From Haemophilus parainfluenzae (GTDB lineage: Bacteria > Pseudomonadota > Gammaproteobacteria > Enterobacterales > Pasteurellaceae), in the NCBI RefSeq assembly GCF_014931275.1, contig NZ_CP063110.1, forward strand, positions 1,534,001-1,598,000: a stretch of DNA of 64,000 nucleotides. Reading direction: 5' to 3'. A program made the translations under genes and the position numbers. Of the stretch, positions 28,705 through 37,060 are shown one piece after another. Every line of letters begins with the position of its first letter. The first letter of the stretch is position 1. A model generated the notes under the pieces. That model saw only the letters and a program-made list of their open reading frames with translations, did not search any database and had not been told where the DNA came from.

Positions 28705-30707
28705 TGAAACAGTTAAGACTTTCTACTTTATCTCTTTGTTGCTTAACAGCAATCATGTCTCCGTCAGTTTTTGCTGAGGAGATAAAACCATTACTGCAAG
28801 AGGGCAAAACCACACTTTATCAACGTGTGTTAAGTACACCAAGTTGTGAGTTATTAGCAAAAAGTGATGCTAAGAGCGGTCAAAAAATTCCTGCTTTTTC
28901 CCGCTATTATGTATATAAACGGGAAAATGTAGGAAATAAGGCTTTATTACAGGTAGGCCCAGATAGCTTCGGTAAAACTGTCGGTTGGTTAGATGCTAAT
29001 TGTGCTGTACCTTGGAATATGCAAATGACAATGGTCTTTACTAACCCATCCGATCGGGGTTCTTTATTGTTCTTTAAGGATAAAGCAACACTTGAAAGTA
29101 TTATTAATGACAATTCTCCAGCAAAAGCAGTTGAGCCTATTCGTGCTGAACTTGCCCAAAAGAAAAGTAGTGAGAAAGTGTTAGCAGAAGAACCAAAGGA
29201 ATTTGTAGATTTCCAAAAAAACTTCTATCTCTTACCTGTTTTACAGGGAGAAGAAGTGATGGATAGTCAAGGATTTTATGAGCGCTTGTTAGAAGTCGCA
29301 TCTGTCAGCAAAAATGATAAGCCGGTCACTCAACCAACTACAAGCACAACAAACAATAATCAAACTAACAAAACAGGTCAAAACCAGCCTCAAGAAGTTG
29401 TTGGGTTTAGCGCTGCTGTAGTATTTGTTATTGATTCGACGATTTCTATGGACCCTTACATCAATAGAACGCGCGATGCCATTAAAAAAGTTTATGAAAA
29501 AATCGAAAAAGAGAACTTGGGTAAGCAGGTTAAATTTGGTTTAGTGGCATTCCGTTCAAGCACTAAAGCTGTACCTGGATTAGAGTACACTTCGAAAATG
29601 TTCGTTGATCCAAGTACCGTAAAAGATGGTAAAGATTTCATGGATAAAGTGGCAAATTTAAAACAAGCTACTGTTTCTTCAAAAGAATTTAGTGAAGATG
29701 CTTATGCCGGTGTATCACAGGCATTAAATGAAATTAATTGGAATAATTTTGGAGGCCGTTATTTAGTATTGATTACTGATGCCGGTGCGATTGAAGGGGA
29801 TAATCCAATTTCGACTACGGGATTAGATGCAAAACAATTACGTTTAGAGGCTCAGCATCGAGGTGTTGCGCTTTATACTCTACATCTTAAAACACCATCT
29901 GGAAAAAATAATCATCAAATAGCTCAAGCACAATATAATGAATTATCTTTTAATAATTATTTAAATAAACCACTTTACTATCCGGTCAATGCTGGAGATG
30001 TGAATGAGTTTGGGCAAAAAGTAGATACTCTTGCTAGTGCTTTAACTAAGCAGGTAAAACAGGCTTACTCAGGTGAAGAGGCTGCTGGTAGCGTATTAAC
30101 TGCCACCACAAAAACAGGCAGTGACCCGAAAAAATCTGAAATTGAAGAAGATGCTGTTTTATTAGGTAAAGCAATGCAATTGGCATATTTAGGGGATGTA
30201 AAAGGTACAAAAGCACCACCAGTATTTAAAGCTTGGGTGAGTGACCGTGATTTTGCTAAACCAACAATCCCAACTGCCGAGGCTCGAGTATTACTAACTA
30301 AATCACAATTAAGTGATTTGAGTGATGTAGTAAAGAAAATTGCGGATGCGGCAAATAGTGGGTTAATTTCACCAACAGATATGTTTGCACAACTTCGTTC
30401 AGTAGCTGCTGCAATGGGACAAGATCCAAATAAAATTAAGGAAGATAAATCAACTAAATTGGCAGATTTAGGTTTACTTGGTGAATATTTGGATGGTATT
30501 CCTTATAAGAGTCAAGTGACAGGAATTGATGAAGATACTTGGAAAGGTATGAGTGTGCAGGAGCAAGAGAAATTTATTCGCGATCTGCATAGTAAGTTAC
30601 GTCATTATCGTATTTTTAACGAGGACCAATCTCGTTGGATTTCTTTATCAGAGGGTGCAGATCCTCGCGATAATGTATATCCAGTACCATTGGATGCTTT
30701 ACCATAG
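28704..30707 (+). CDS. Exported VWA-domain protein like the sensor part of PpkA
   Basis: The 667-residue product has a signal peptide (LCCLTAIMSPSVFA) and no membrane span after it. Residues about 30-135 form an SH3-like region (IPAFSRYYVYKRENVG, GWLDANCAVPW, GSLLFFKDKATL) and residues about 232-440 a von Willebrand A domain with an intact metal site DSTIS (Asp244) and LITDAG. This pair of regions resembles the C-terminal, periplasmic half of the type VI secretion kinase PpkA, but the kinase and membrane span are absent. The rest (about 460-667) is helical. It begins at the stop codon of the previous gene and precedes the TagT-like ATPase, the same neighbourhood as ppkA with tagTSRQ in Pseudomonas. 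The ligand is unknown. Confidence 0.78.
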   Translation: MKQLRLSTLSLCCLTAIMSPSVFAEEIKPLLQEGKTTLYQRVLSTPSCELLAKSDAKSGQKIPAFSRYYVYKRENVGNKALLQVGPDSFGKTVGWLDANCAVPWNMQMTMVFTNPSDRGSLLFFKDKATLESIINDNSPAKAVEPIRAELAQKKSSEKVLAEEPKEFVDFQKNFYLLPVLQGEEVMDSQGFYERLLEVASVSKNDKPVTQPTTSTTNNNQTNKTGQNQPQEVVGFSAAVVFVIDSTISMDPYINRTRDAIKKVYEKIEKENLGKQVKFGLVAFRSSTKAVPGLEYTSKMFVDPSTVKDGKDFMDKVANLKQATVSSKEFSEDAYAGVSQALNEINWNNFGGRYLVLITDAGAIEGDNPISTTGLDAKQLRLEAQHRGVALYTLHLKTPSGKNNHQIAQAQYNELSFNNYLNKPLYYPVNAGDVNEFGQKVDTLASALTKQVKQAYSGEEAAGSVLTATTKTGSDPKKSEIEEDAVLLGKAMQLAYLGDVKGTKAPPVFKAWVSDRDFAKPTIPTAEARVLLTKSQLSDLSDVVKKIADAANSGLISPTDMFAQLRSVAAAMGQDPNKIKEDKSTKLADLGLLGEYLDGIPYKSQVTGIDEDTWKGMSVQEQEKFIRDLHSKLRHYRIFNEDQSRWISLSEGADPRDNVYPVPLDALP

Positions 30708-30720
30708 AAAAGGATATAGC

Positions 30721-31449
30721 GTGCTAACCATTAAAGATTTATCCATAACTCGCGGACAAGGGGAGCAAAGTTTTACGGTTTCCCTACCACATTTATCTTT
30801 GGCTGAAGGTGAGGTCATTTCACTTTGTGGTTCGAGCGGTTGTGGAAAAAGCACGCTATTGGAAATGATGGGGCTAATTTTAAAACCTGATAACTTGAGT
30901 CAATATGAATTGAGCTCAGCTACGTTAAGCATGGATTTAGCCCCCCTTATTCTGAGTGATAAGCAAAAGACTTTGGCTGAGATTCGCTCTAAAAATCTTG
31001 GTTTTATGTTACAAAATGGTGGGCTATTACCTTTTTTAAACGTATGGCAAAATATTCTGCTACCTTGTCAAACAAATGGGATTTTAGCTGATGAAAGTTG
31101 GTTACATCATCTATGCGAAAAACTAAACATCAATCATTTAATGACAAAATATCCAAAGCAGCTTTCTATAGGTGAACGTCAACGGGTCGCTTTTGTTCGC
31201 TCTATAGCCCATAAACCACTTTTATTATTAGCGGATGAACCGACATCTGCATTAGATCCCCATCACTCAGAGGTTTTATTTCATTTAATGCTATCCTTAG
31301 CAAAACAGCAAAAAATAGCCGTGCTGCTAGTGACTCATGATTGGGATTTAGTGCAACGTAATGAACTTCGTACTTTTAGTGCAAAATTGGATATGTCTTT
31401 ACGTCAGTCTTGTTTTATTGAACAAGCCAATAATGACTCGCAAGAATAG
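30721..31449 (+). CDS. TagT-like ABC ATPase (LolD/MacB type)
   Basis: The 242-residue ATPase has Walker A CGSSGCGKSTLLE, Q-loop LGFMLQNGG, signature LSIGERQRVAFVRS (isoleucine replaces the first glycine of LSGGQ), Walker B LLLLADEPTSALD and switch His in LVTHDWD. It is the class of ATPase that works with FtsX-type permeases in mechanotransmission, as LolD, MacB and TagT do. I choose the GTG at 30721 after AAAGGA; the frame is open far upstream to 30553 but that part overlaps the preceding gene. The permease follows 9 bases after the stop. The position after a PpkA-like sensor and before a TagR-like protein argues for TagT. Confidence 0.85.
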   Translation: MLTIKDLSITRGQGEQSFTVSLPHLSLAEGEVISLCGSSGCGKSTLLEMMGLILKPDNLSQYELSSATLSMDLAPLILSDKQKTLAEIRSKNLGFMLQNGGLLPFLNVWQNILLPCQTNGILADESWLHHLCEKLNINHLMTKYPKQLSIGERQRVAFVRSIAHKPLLLLADEPTSALDPHHSEVLFHLMLSLAKQQKIAVLLVTHDWDLVQRNELRTFSAKLDMSLRQSCFIEQANNDSQE

Positions 31450-31458
31450 GGTATCTTG

Positions 31459-32667
31459 ATGAAAAATAGATTTACATTATTGGCAAAATTAGCACTAAAC
31501 GATATTTTCTATGATCGTAAGGTTTCTTTTTGTATTATTGCTTCATTGGTAGCGGTAATTGCTCCTTTATTGCTTCTATTTAGTTTGAAATATGGCATTG
31601 TTTCTCAATTACGTCATCAATTGGTTAATGATCCAACCAATTTAGAAATTAAAATTGTTGGTAATTTAAATCTTTCTCAAGACTGGTTTGATTGGCTTAA
31701 ACAACAGCCGGAAACCCAATTCTCGATTCCATTAACGCGCTCACTTAATACAATTATTGATTTGAAGAAAGAGGCAAATTTTGTTCGTAATGTGGAATTA
31801 ATTCCAACAACTTCAGACGACCCAATTACTCAACAATCTTTGCAAAATGAGAACTCCATTATTTTAAGTGCATTAAGTGCAGAAAAACTACAAGCTAAAC
31901 AAGGTGAAAGTATTACTTTAGTTGCAACTCGAAATGAAAATGGACAAGAAGAAAAGGCATTATTGCAATTAAAAGTGCAGGCTATTTTAAATGAGCAACA
32001 ATTTCCTCGTGCTGCAATTTTTGTGCCCATGTCATTATTAATTGGTGTTGAAGACTTTCGCGATGGTATGAAAACGGAACTATTCCCTGCAGCAAGTGGA
32101 AAGCCAAATGATAAACTCCGTAAAAATTTTGCTAGAGCGAGAATTTATGCTAAAAGTTTGGATGATGTCGCACCTCTAGCACTAAAGCTACGTGAACAAT
32201 TTCATATTGATACTCGAACAGAATCCAAAGCGATTGAAAATGTAAAAGCGATTGATAGTGTATTAAATGTTATTTTTATGGTCATTGCTTTTACCTCTGT
32301 GGTGGGTTGCGTGCTATCTCTTATTGGCGCATTTCTTGCAAATATTGATCGAAAACGTAAGGATATTGCTGTTTTACGGTTAATAGGTTTTCAACAAAGT
32401 GCGGTTGGTATTTATTTAGTTTTTCAAGCAATCGTACTCAGTAGTATTGCTTTCATTTTATCTTATGGGCTGTATTTGTTTGGCAGTCAATTATTTAATC
32501 AAATACTAGGAACAAGCTTAAGTGGCTCCCATTTTGTTAGCCGTTTGGCTCCAATACATTTATGCTTGGCTTTTATTTTCTCTTTTCTACTTGCTGGCGT
32601 GGTTGCTGCTATAGGGGCAGTTCGCGCAGTAAAAATTCAACCTGCGGAGAGTCTGCGAGATGTTTAA
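31459..32667 (+). CDS. TagS-like FtsX-domain ABC permease
   Basis: The 402-residue membrane protein has the MacB/FtsX/LolC plan: one N-terminal span (about 25-45), a periplasmic domain of roughly 200 residues, then three C-terminal spans (about 270-290, 320-345, 370-395) with a cytoplasmic loop IDRKRKDIAVLRLIGF that contacts the ATPase. Such permeases transmit force to periplasmic parts rather than moving solute through a pore. The ATG at 31459 follows AGGG; the TTG one codon upstream is less likely. Its stop overlaps the next start by eight bases. An uptake signal lies at 32397. Together with 30721 it is equivalent to TagS/TagT of the type VI threonine phosphorylation pathway. Confidence 0.85.
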   Translation: MKNRFTLLAKLALNDIFYDRKVSFCIIASLVAVIAPLLLLFSLKYGIVSQLRHQLVNDPTNLEIKIVGNLNLSQDWFDWLKQQPETQFSIPLTRSLNTIIDLKKEANFVRNVELIPTTSDDPITQQSLQNENSIILSALSAEKLQAKQGESITLVATRNENGQEEKALLQLKVQAILNEQQFPRAAIFVPMSLLIGVEDFRDGMKTELFPAASGKPNDKLRKNFARARIYAKSLDDVAPLALKLREQFHIDTRTESKAIENVKAIDSVLNVIFMVIAFTSVVGCVLSLIGAFLANIDRKRKDIAVLRLIGFQQSAVGIYLVFQAIVLSSIAFILSYGLYLFGSQLFNQILGTSLSGSHFVSRLAPIHLCLAFIFSFLLAGVVAAIGAVRAVKIQPAESLRDV

Positions 32668-34237
32668 ATATCGCTTTTCTTTATTAGCATTAATTATGGC
32701 CAGTACGGCTGTTTCAGCCCAACCTTGGGAAGAAAAATTTTTTAATCCGAAAAAATTAGATGGTGATATTGTATTACCCATGCCTTGTGAAGGGAGTATG
32801 ATTTTTCGAGTAATTAAAACTAACACTAAAAAACCATTAGAAGATATTAAAGTCACTCTCGGCGGTAATAGCAATGATGAAGATGGTTATGCACAATATG
32901 CTACGCCAAATTATATTTCGGGTAGTTTTGCCAATGAAAAACAAGAACGCTATTTCTTAATGGGAAAATATGAGGTGACAGAAGCTCAGTTTAATGCCGT
33001 AATGAAAGGCGAGCAATGTCCTTCAGTAAATATGAAAACCAGTTTACCCGCAATTAATATGAGTTGGTTTGATGCGGTAGAATTTACCCATAAATATAAT
33101 GAATGGCTACTTAAAAATGCAGCCGATAAACTTCCAACGGAAGATGGAAGTAAAGGTTTTGTCCGTTTGCCAACTAATGCTGAATGGGAATTTGCTTCTC
33201 GAGGTGGGGTTGCGGTTGATGAAGCTGCATTCCGTGAAAATACCTTTCCTATGCCAGATGGTATAGCTCGTTATGCATGGTCATCTAAAAATGCTAATGG
33301 TCGTTTGCAAGTTATCGGTTTACTTGAGCCGAATCCACTTGGTTTATTTGATACATTGGGGAATGTTTCTGAAATGGTATTTGACGGTTTTCGTGCTAAT
33401 AAGCTAAGCCGCTATCATGGTCAGGAGGGAGGCATGATTGCCCGAGGTGGAAGCTATATTAAAGGAGAAAGTGAAGTCAACAATACTTCACGTATTGAGG
33501 TTCCTTATTACGATAATAATGGCGCGATGAAGAAAAAAGATATGGGATTCCGTGTAGCAATTACCGCACCTTTATTAACATCAAATAATCGTATTAATCA
33601 ATTACGTCAAGAATGGTCTGCTTTAGGTTCAGATAGTAAAGAGAGTAATGATCCAAATATTGTCGGTAAACTGGAAAAATTAGCGTCGAACGTTGAAGAT
33701 GAAAAACTTAAACAAGAAATCACTAAAACCAAAGATGAATTGCGGGCAGCAAACCAAGCACGAGATGAGCAGAGAGATGCCGCAATTCGTTCGGCCTTAC
33801 AATTAGGTGGATTCCTTTGTGCTAATGTTTCTGATTTGCAGGCTGAAGTAGAACAGCAAGAAACAGCAGTAAAAGCTTTTGCAGAAGAAATAAAAAATGA
33901 ACAGGATGCCGATTTAAAACAAATTTATCAGCAAAAAGAAGCTGATTTTAAACAACGTTTACAAGAAGCAGAAAAAGCCAGAGACTTTGTTGTTCAATAT
34001 TATGCAGGCACAATTACTAGTACATTTGACACTTATAGCCTTGCTAATGTAAAAGAACAAGTAGAAAGAACAAAATCCATGATGAGTGAGAAAAAACTTG
34101 CTAATGGACAAGCGACGAATTTGAGCCAGTACCTTGATTTATATTGGAAACATTTAAGCCAATATTATCAGAATGGCAAAATTACCCGAGAACAATGGTT
34201 ACAGCAATGTAATCAAATTAAACCTCAAACTCACTAA
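32660..34237 (+). CDS. TagR-like periplasmic FGE/SUMF1-domain protein
   Basis: The 525-residue protein has a signal peptide (FSLLALIMASTAVSA) and a formylglycine-generating-enzyme (sulfatase-modifying factor) domain at about 88-310: YFLMGKYEVTEAQF, PAINMSWFDAVEF, VRLPTNAEWEFASRGG, LFDTLGNVSEMV, ARGGSY and MGFRVA. The catalytic cysteines that real FGE enzymes carry shortly after the RGGS segment are missing, so it should be a binding or scaffold protein, as TagR is. Residues about 330-480 are long coiled helices. The C-terminus contains one cysteine in LQQCNQIK. In Pseudomonas TagR is periplasmic and acts upstream of PpkA with outer-membrane TagQ. It overlaps the permease gene by eight bases. 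Confidence 0.83.
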   Translation: MFKYRFSLLALIMASTAVSAQPWEEKFFNPKKLDGDIVLPMPCEGSMIFRVIKTNTKKPLEDIKVTLGGNSNDEDGYAQYATPNYISGSFANEKQERYFLMGKYEVTEAQFNAVMKGEQCPSVNMKTSLPAINMSWFDAVEFTHKYNEWLLKNAADKLPTEDGSKGFVRLPTNAEWEFASRGGVAVDEAAFRENTFPMPDGIARYAWSSKNANGRLQVIGLLEPNPLGLFDTLGNVSEMVFDGFRANKLSRYHGQEGGMIARGGSYIKGESEVNNTSRIEVPYYDNNGAMKKKDMGFRVAITAPLLTSNNRINQLRQEWSALGSDSKESNDPNIVGKLEKLASNVEDEKLKQEITKTKDELRAANQARDEQRDAAIRSALQLGGFLCANVSDLQAEVEQQETAVKAFAEEIKNEQDADLKQIYQQKEADFKQRLQEAEKARDFVVQYYAGTITSTFDTYSLANVKEQVERTKSMMSEKKLANGQATNLSQYLDLYWKHLSQYYQNGKITREQWLQQCNQIKPQTH

Positions 34238-34257
34238 TGATAAATAAGGAAAATCTT

Positions 34258-34962
34258 ATGAAATTGAAAAAGACCTTTGGTGTACTAATTTTATCTAGTT
34301 CATTAGCCCTTGCAGGCTGTGCTGGTACAGGTAGTAGTTCAAGCAGCTTAGATAGCGGTGATGATGCTAAATTTTTTAGCTCATCAGGCTGGGGTTCTTG
34401 TGCTTGGGGTGCTGCAGGAGGTGCTGCATTAGGTGCTTTAACAGGATTATTGACGGGTGGTGATACTGAAAGTACTGTAGCTGGTGCCGCAATTGGTGGA
34501 GCAGCAGGCTGTGCAGCTGGTATGAGTGCTAACTACTATTTAGAAAAACAACGTAAAACTTATGTGAAAAAAGAAGATCGTTTGAATGCTTATATTGCTG
34601 ATGTTCGTCAAAATTCACAGATGGTACAAAAATCCACAGCAAAATTAAACGCTGCTACGGCTAAAAACAATCAATTGATTGCTAAAGTGAATAGTCAATT
34701 AAAATCCGGAACAATTCAAAAAGCAGAAGCTAAACAACAATTAGCTCAAGTAGATGCTGATATTAAAGCTGCAAAAGAACGTTTGAGTGTAATGAAATCC
34801 AATTTAAATATGCTTAGCGATACAGCTAAAGCTGAACGTTCTTCTGGTGCTTCAAGCAAGAGATTGGATCAAGAAATTTCTCAATTAAGAAAACAGGTTT
34901 CAACCTATGAACAAGCATTACAAGCACAGGTGAAACAGCGCTCTGCAATTCAAGTTGGGTAA
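34258..34962 (+). CDS. TagQ-like lipoprotein with glycine zipper and coiled coil
   Basis: The 234-residue product has a lipoprotein signal with lipobox LAGC (Cys at about 21) followed by Ala-Gly and then a serine-rich stretch, so outer membrane sorting is expected. Residues about 40-85 are a glycine zipper (GAAGGAALGALTGLLTGG and AGAAIGGAAGCAAGM), which can insert in membranes. Residues about 95-234 are coiled coil. The start at 34258 is chosen because AAGGAAAATCTT precedes it; an in-frame ATG at 34237 sits on the previous stop. By position and lipobox it may do the job of TagQ, the outer-membrane lipoprotein of the Tag relay, but sequence identity to TagQ is not shown here. Confidence 0.75.
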   Translation: MKLKKTFGVLILSSSLALAGCAGTGSSSSSLDSGDDAKFFSSSGWGSCAWGAAGGAALGALTGLLTGGDTESTVAGAAIGGAAGCAAGMSANYYLEKQRKTYVKKEDRLNAYIADVRQNSQMVQKSTAKLNAATAKNNQLIAKVNSQLKSGTIQKAEAKQQLAQVDADIKAAKERLSVMKSNLNMLSDTAKAERSSGASSKRLDQEISQLRKQVSTYEQALQAQVKQRSAIQVG

Positions 34963-34971
34963 GGAGTTAGC

Positions 34972-35457
34972 GTGAAAACGATTAAATTATTCACCGCACT
35001 TTCTGCTTGTGCTTTATTAGTTGCTTGTTCTGCGACGCCTGAAGAATGTGATCCAAATGTGGAGCAAAGTATTTGGGGTAAAATGGCCTGTGTGAATTCA
35101 GGTAGCTATGATACCCGAGTACAGCGTAAAGAAAGCGAGTTATCACAAGAGCAAGCCCAAAATGCTGATTTGCAAGCTAAAAATAAACGAGCTCAAGAAG
35201 CAAAAAATAAATCAACCAAGCAACTTAATCAGAAAAAAGCTGCATTGGTTAATTTAAATAAAGAATTGCAAAATGATGCAGCCTTGCTTAAACAAAAAGC
35301 TCAAGGTAATAGCGACCTATTAGCAAAAATTCAAGATGTAGAACAACAAATGAAGCAGGTAAATACTTCTAGTGCATCTGATGAAGCTAAAGCAAAAGAA
35401 TTGCAAACGTTACAGCGTAAGTTGACTGCTTACAAAAAAGCGCTTGCTGTTAAATAA
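34972..35457 (+). CDS. Small coiled-coil lipoprotein (Srf/Tag cluster)
   Basis: This 161-residue lipoprotein starts at a GTG preceded by AAGGAG. The lipobox LVAC places the lipidated cysteine at residue 19 with serine next, so outer membrane sorting is likely. A short region with two more cysteines (EECDPN and MACVNSG) precedes a coiled coil of about 110 residues rich in Gln, Lys and Ala, similar in style to the coiled tail of the preceding lipoprotein. It is the last gene of the first transcription unit of the cluster; a hairpin terminator follows. An uptake signal lies at 34993 in the signal-peptide codons. Function is unknown; the two lipoproteins may be partners. Confidence 0.75.
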   Translation: MKTIKLFTALSACALLVACSATPEECDPNVEQSIWGKMACVNSGSYDTRVQRKESELSQEQAQNADLQAKNKRAQEAKNKSTKQLNQKKAALVNLNKELQNDAALLKQKAQGNSDLLAKIQDVEQQMKQVNTSSASDEAKAKELQTLQRKLTAYKKALAVK

Positions 35458-35464
35458 TTGTAAA

Positions 35465-35498
35465 GGCTGATCTTGAAAAAAAGATCAGCCCTTATTAT
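35465..35498 (+). terminator. Terminator ending the first half of the Srf cluster
   Basis: GGCTGATCTT (35465-35474) pairs with AAGATCAGCC (35481-35490) around GAAAAA, followed by CTTATTATT. The stem is strong; the T run is modest, so some read-through is likely. Confidence 0.75.
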
Positions 35499-35533
35499 TG
35501 GAATAAGAATATTGACAGTTTTTATTCCAATAA
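35495..35533 (+). promoter_or_regulatory. Perfect 12-bp inverted repeat around a TTGACA box
   Basis: TTATTGGAATAA (35495-35506) and its exact reverse complement TTATTCCAATAA (35522-35533) flank a 15-base spacer that contains TTGACA (35512-35517). It lies 25 bases before the start of the next gene, so it may be an operator over a promoter, or a hairpin in a read-through transcript. A good -10 is not obvious (TAATAC at 35531 is too close). Confidence 0.55.
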
Positions 35534-35557
35534 TACGACTCAAATGTAGAGGGATTT

Positions 35558-37051
35558 ATGCAACGTTTAGCTCGTTTTAAACTAGAAGAAATTAATCAAA
35601 ATGCAACCGTGCTTTTTGAACATTACGATGAAATACTTAAAATTGTGAGAGCTCATCTTCCACCGAGCACAGCTACTTTATTCGCTAAACCTGAAATCAA
35701 ATCAGATCGAGTAACTGTAGAATGGTATAGTGAGTTGGAAGGTCAACCTTATCTGATACCTGAAAATGAATCAGGTAAAGCTGCATTACAAAAAATCTCT
35801 CCTGTTATCCAACAACGTCTAAATGCTATATCGGCACTTACTCAAAATTTAACCCAAAAAGGTAGCATTAGTGCAGAGCAAAGTGCTTGGTTAAATCAAT
35901 TAGTGGATGGGGCAACTCATGATACCCGTCAAATTTATTTAGTAAATAATGAACCCGTTATTACTGGTTGGGGTATTGGAAAAAAAGTAGAACCACCGGC
36001 TCCGCCACCGGTTGTTCCTGTTGCTGCACCTAAACACCGTTGGTGTTATTGGTTATTACCGCTTCTTTTATTACTACTCGGTTTATTGGCTTGGTGGTGG
36101 TTTAATCGTGAACCTGTTGTTCCCCCTAAAGTGGAACCGCCTAAGGTAGAAGAACCGAAAAAAGAAGAACCAAAAATTGAGGAGCCTAAACCAGAACCTC
36201 CAAAAGAAGAGCCAAAGGTTGAAGAGCCTAAACCGGAGCCTCCAAAGGAGGAACCAAAGGTTGAGGAGCCTAAACCAGATCCTGTTCAAGAGCCTATTAA
36301 GGAAGAGCCGAAAGTAGAACCTCCTGTTGTTGAGCCACCGAAGAAAGAGCCTAAACAACCACCACAAAAAGTGTGTAAGCCGAAATACAAACCAGGTGAA
36401 ACACCACAAATGGTGATGGTCTTTGATAATTCTGGATCAATGTTTTTTACTATGCAGGAAAGCTCACAAACGATTGATGCCTTCATTCAACGTGCAGAGA
36501 CATATGGTGCTAGCGATGAAGAAATTCAATATATGCAGCGCTTACCAAATCGCTTATCTACAGCGAAAAAAGCCTCTACCAACATTATTAATAGTATTGG
36601 TAAAAATGTGGATATCGGCTTAGTTTCATTAAGAACTTGTCCAGCTGCAACCAATCATGGTTTCTATTCACCAGGTAAACGTAATGCGCTTAAAGCTAAA
36701 ATTCAAGCAATGACACCTGCAGAAGGTGACAGCAGCGGTACTCCACTATACAACGGATTACAGGTTGCTAGCTCTATGGTTGATGGAGTAAAACGCGATG
36801 CTTTCATTTTGATTTTAAGTGATGGAAAAGATAACTGTAATACACCAGATATTTGTGGCCTAGCAAATCAAATAGCCAGACAAAAACCGCGTTTAAAAGT
36901 GAATGTGGTTGATATTGGGGGGGCTAGAGCTGCCAACTGTGTAGCTAGCGCTACTGGCGGAAAAGTATTTACCGCAAATAATCAGAAACAAGTGGTGAGT
37001 ATGGTGAATCAAGCTATTAAACCTATGACTAAAACTGATGAGTGTGAATAA
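35558..37051 (+). CDS. SrfA-type anchor with metal-binding VWA domain
   Basis: The 497-residue protein has the same N-terminal cytoplasmic domain (about 1-150, ending IYLVNNEPVITGWGIGKK) and membrane span (about 163-186, WLLPLLLLLLGLLAWWW) as SrfA and the next protein. A Pro/Glu/Lys repeat linker (about 186-270, units of KVEEPKPEPPKEEP) crosses the periplasm and presents a von Willebrand A domain. The metal site is intact: DNSGS at 290-294, Thr395 in SGTPLYNGL and Asp422 in LSDGKDNC. Cysteine pairs near the domain (for example CKPK, RTCPA, DNCNTPDIC) suggest disulfides. It follows its own control region after a terminator and starts 9 bases ahead of its paralog's unit. Such domains bind protein ligands through the metal; the ligand is unknown. 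Confidence 0.82.
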   Translation: MQRLARFKLEEINQNATVLFEHYDEILKIVRAHLPPSTATLFAKPEIKSDRVTVEWYSELEGQPYLIPENESGKAALQKISPVIQQRLNAISALTQNLTQKGSISAEQSAWLNQLVDGATHDTRQIYLVNNEPVITGWGIGKKVEPPAPPPVVPVAAPKHRWCYWLLPLLLLLLGLLAWWWFNREPVVPPKVEPPKVEEPKKEEPKIEEPKPEPPKEEPKVEEPKPEPPKEEPKVEEPKPDPVQEPIKEEPKVEPPVVEPPKKEPKQPPQKVCKPKYKPGETPQMVMVFDNSGSMFFTMQESSQTIDAFIQRAETYGASDEEIQYMQRLPNRLSTAKKASTNIINSIGKNVDIGLVSLRTCPAATNHGFYSPGKRNALKAKIQAMTPAEGDSSGTPLYNGLQVASSMVDGVKRDAFILILSDGKDNCNTPDICGLANQIARQKPRLKVNVVDIGGARAANCVASATGGKVFTANNQKQVVSMVNQAIKPMTKTDECE

Positions 37052-37060
37052 GGAACGCTT

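Noticed and set aside
32660..34237. Active sulfatase-modifying enzyme
   Set aside because: Catalytic cysteines after the RGGS segment are missing and no sulfatase gene is nearby.
36112..36370. CRISPR-like repeats
   Set aside because: Repeats are coding, in frame, and have no unique spacers.
36083..36409. Arg/Phe/Trp-rich antisense frame over the VWA linker (and 37586-37828)
   Set aside because: It is the complement of Pro/Glu/Lys repeat codons; composition is an artefact of the repeat.
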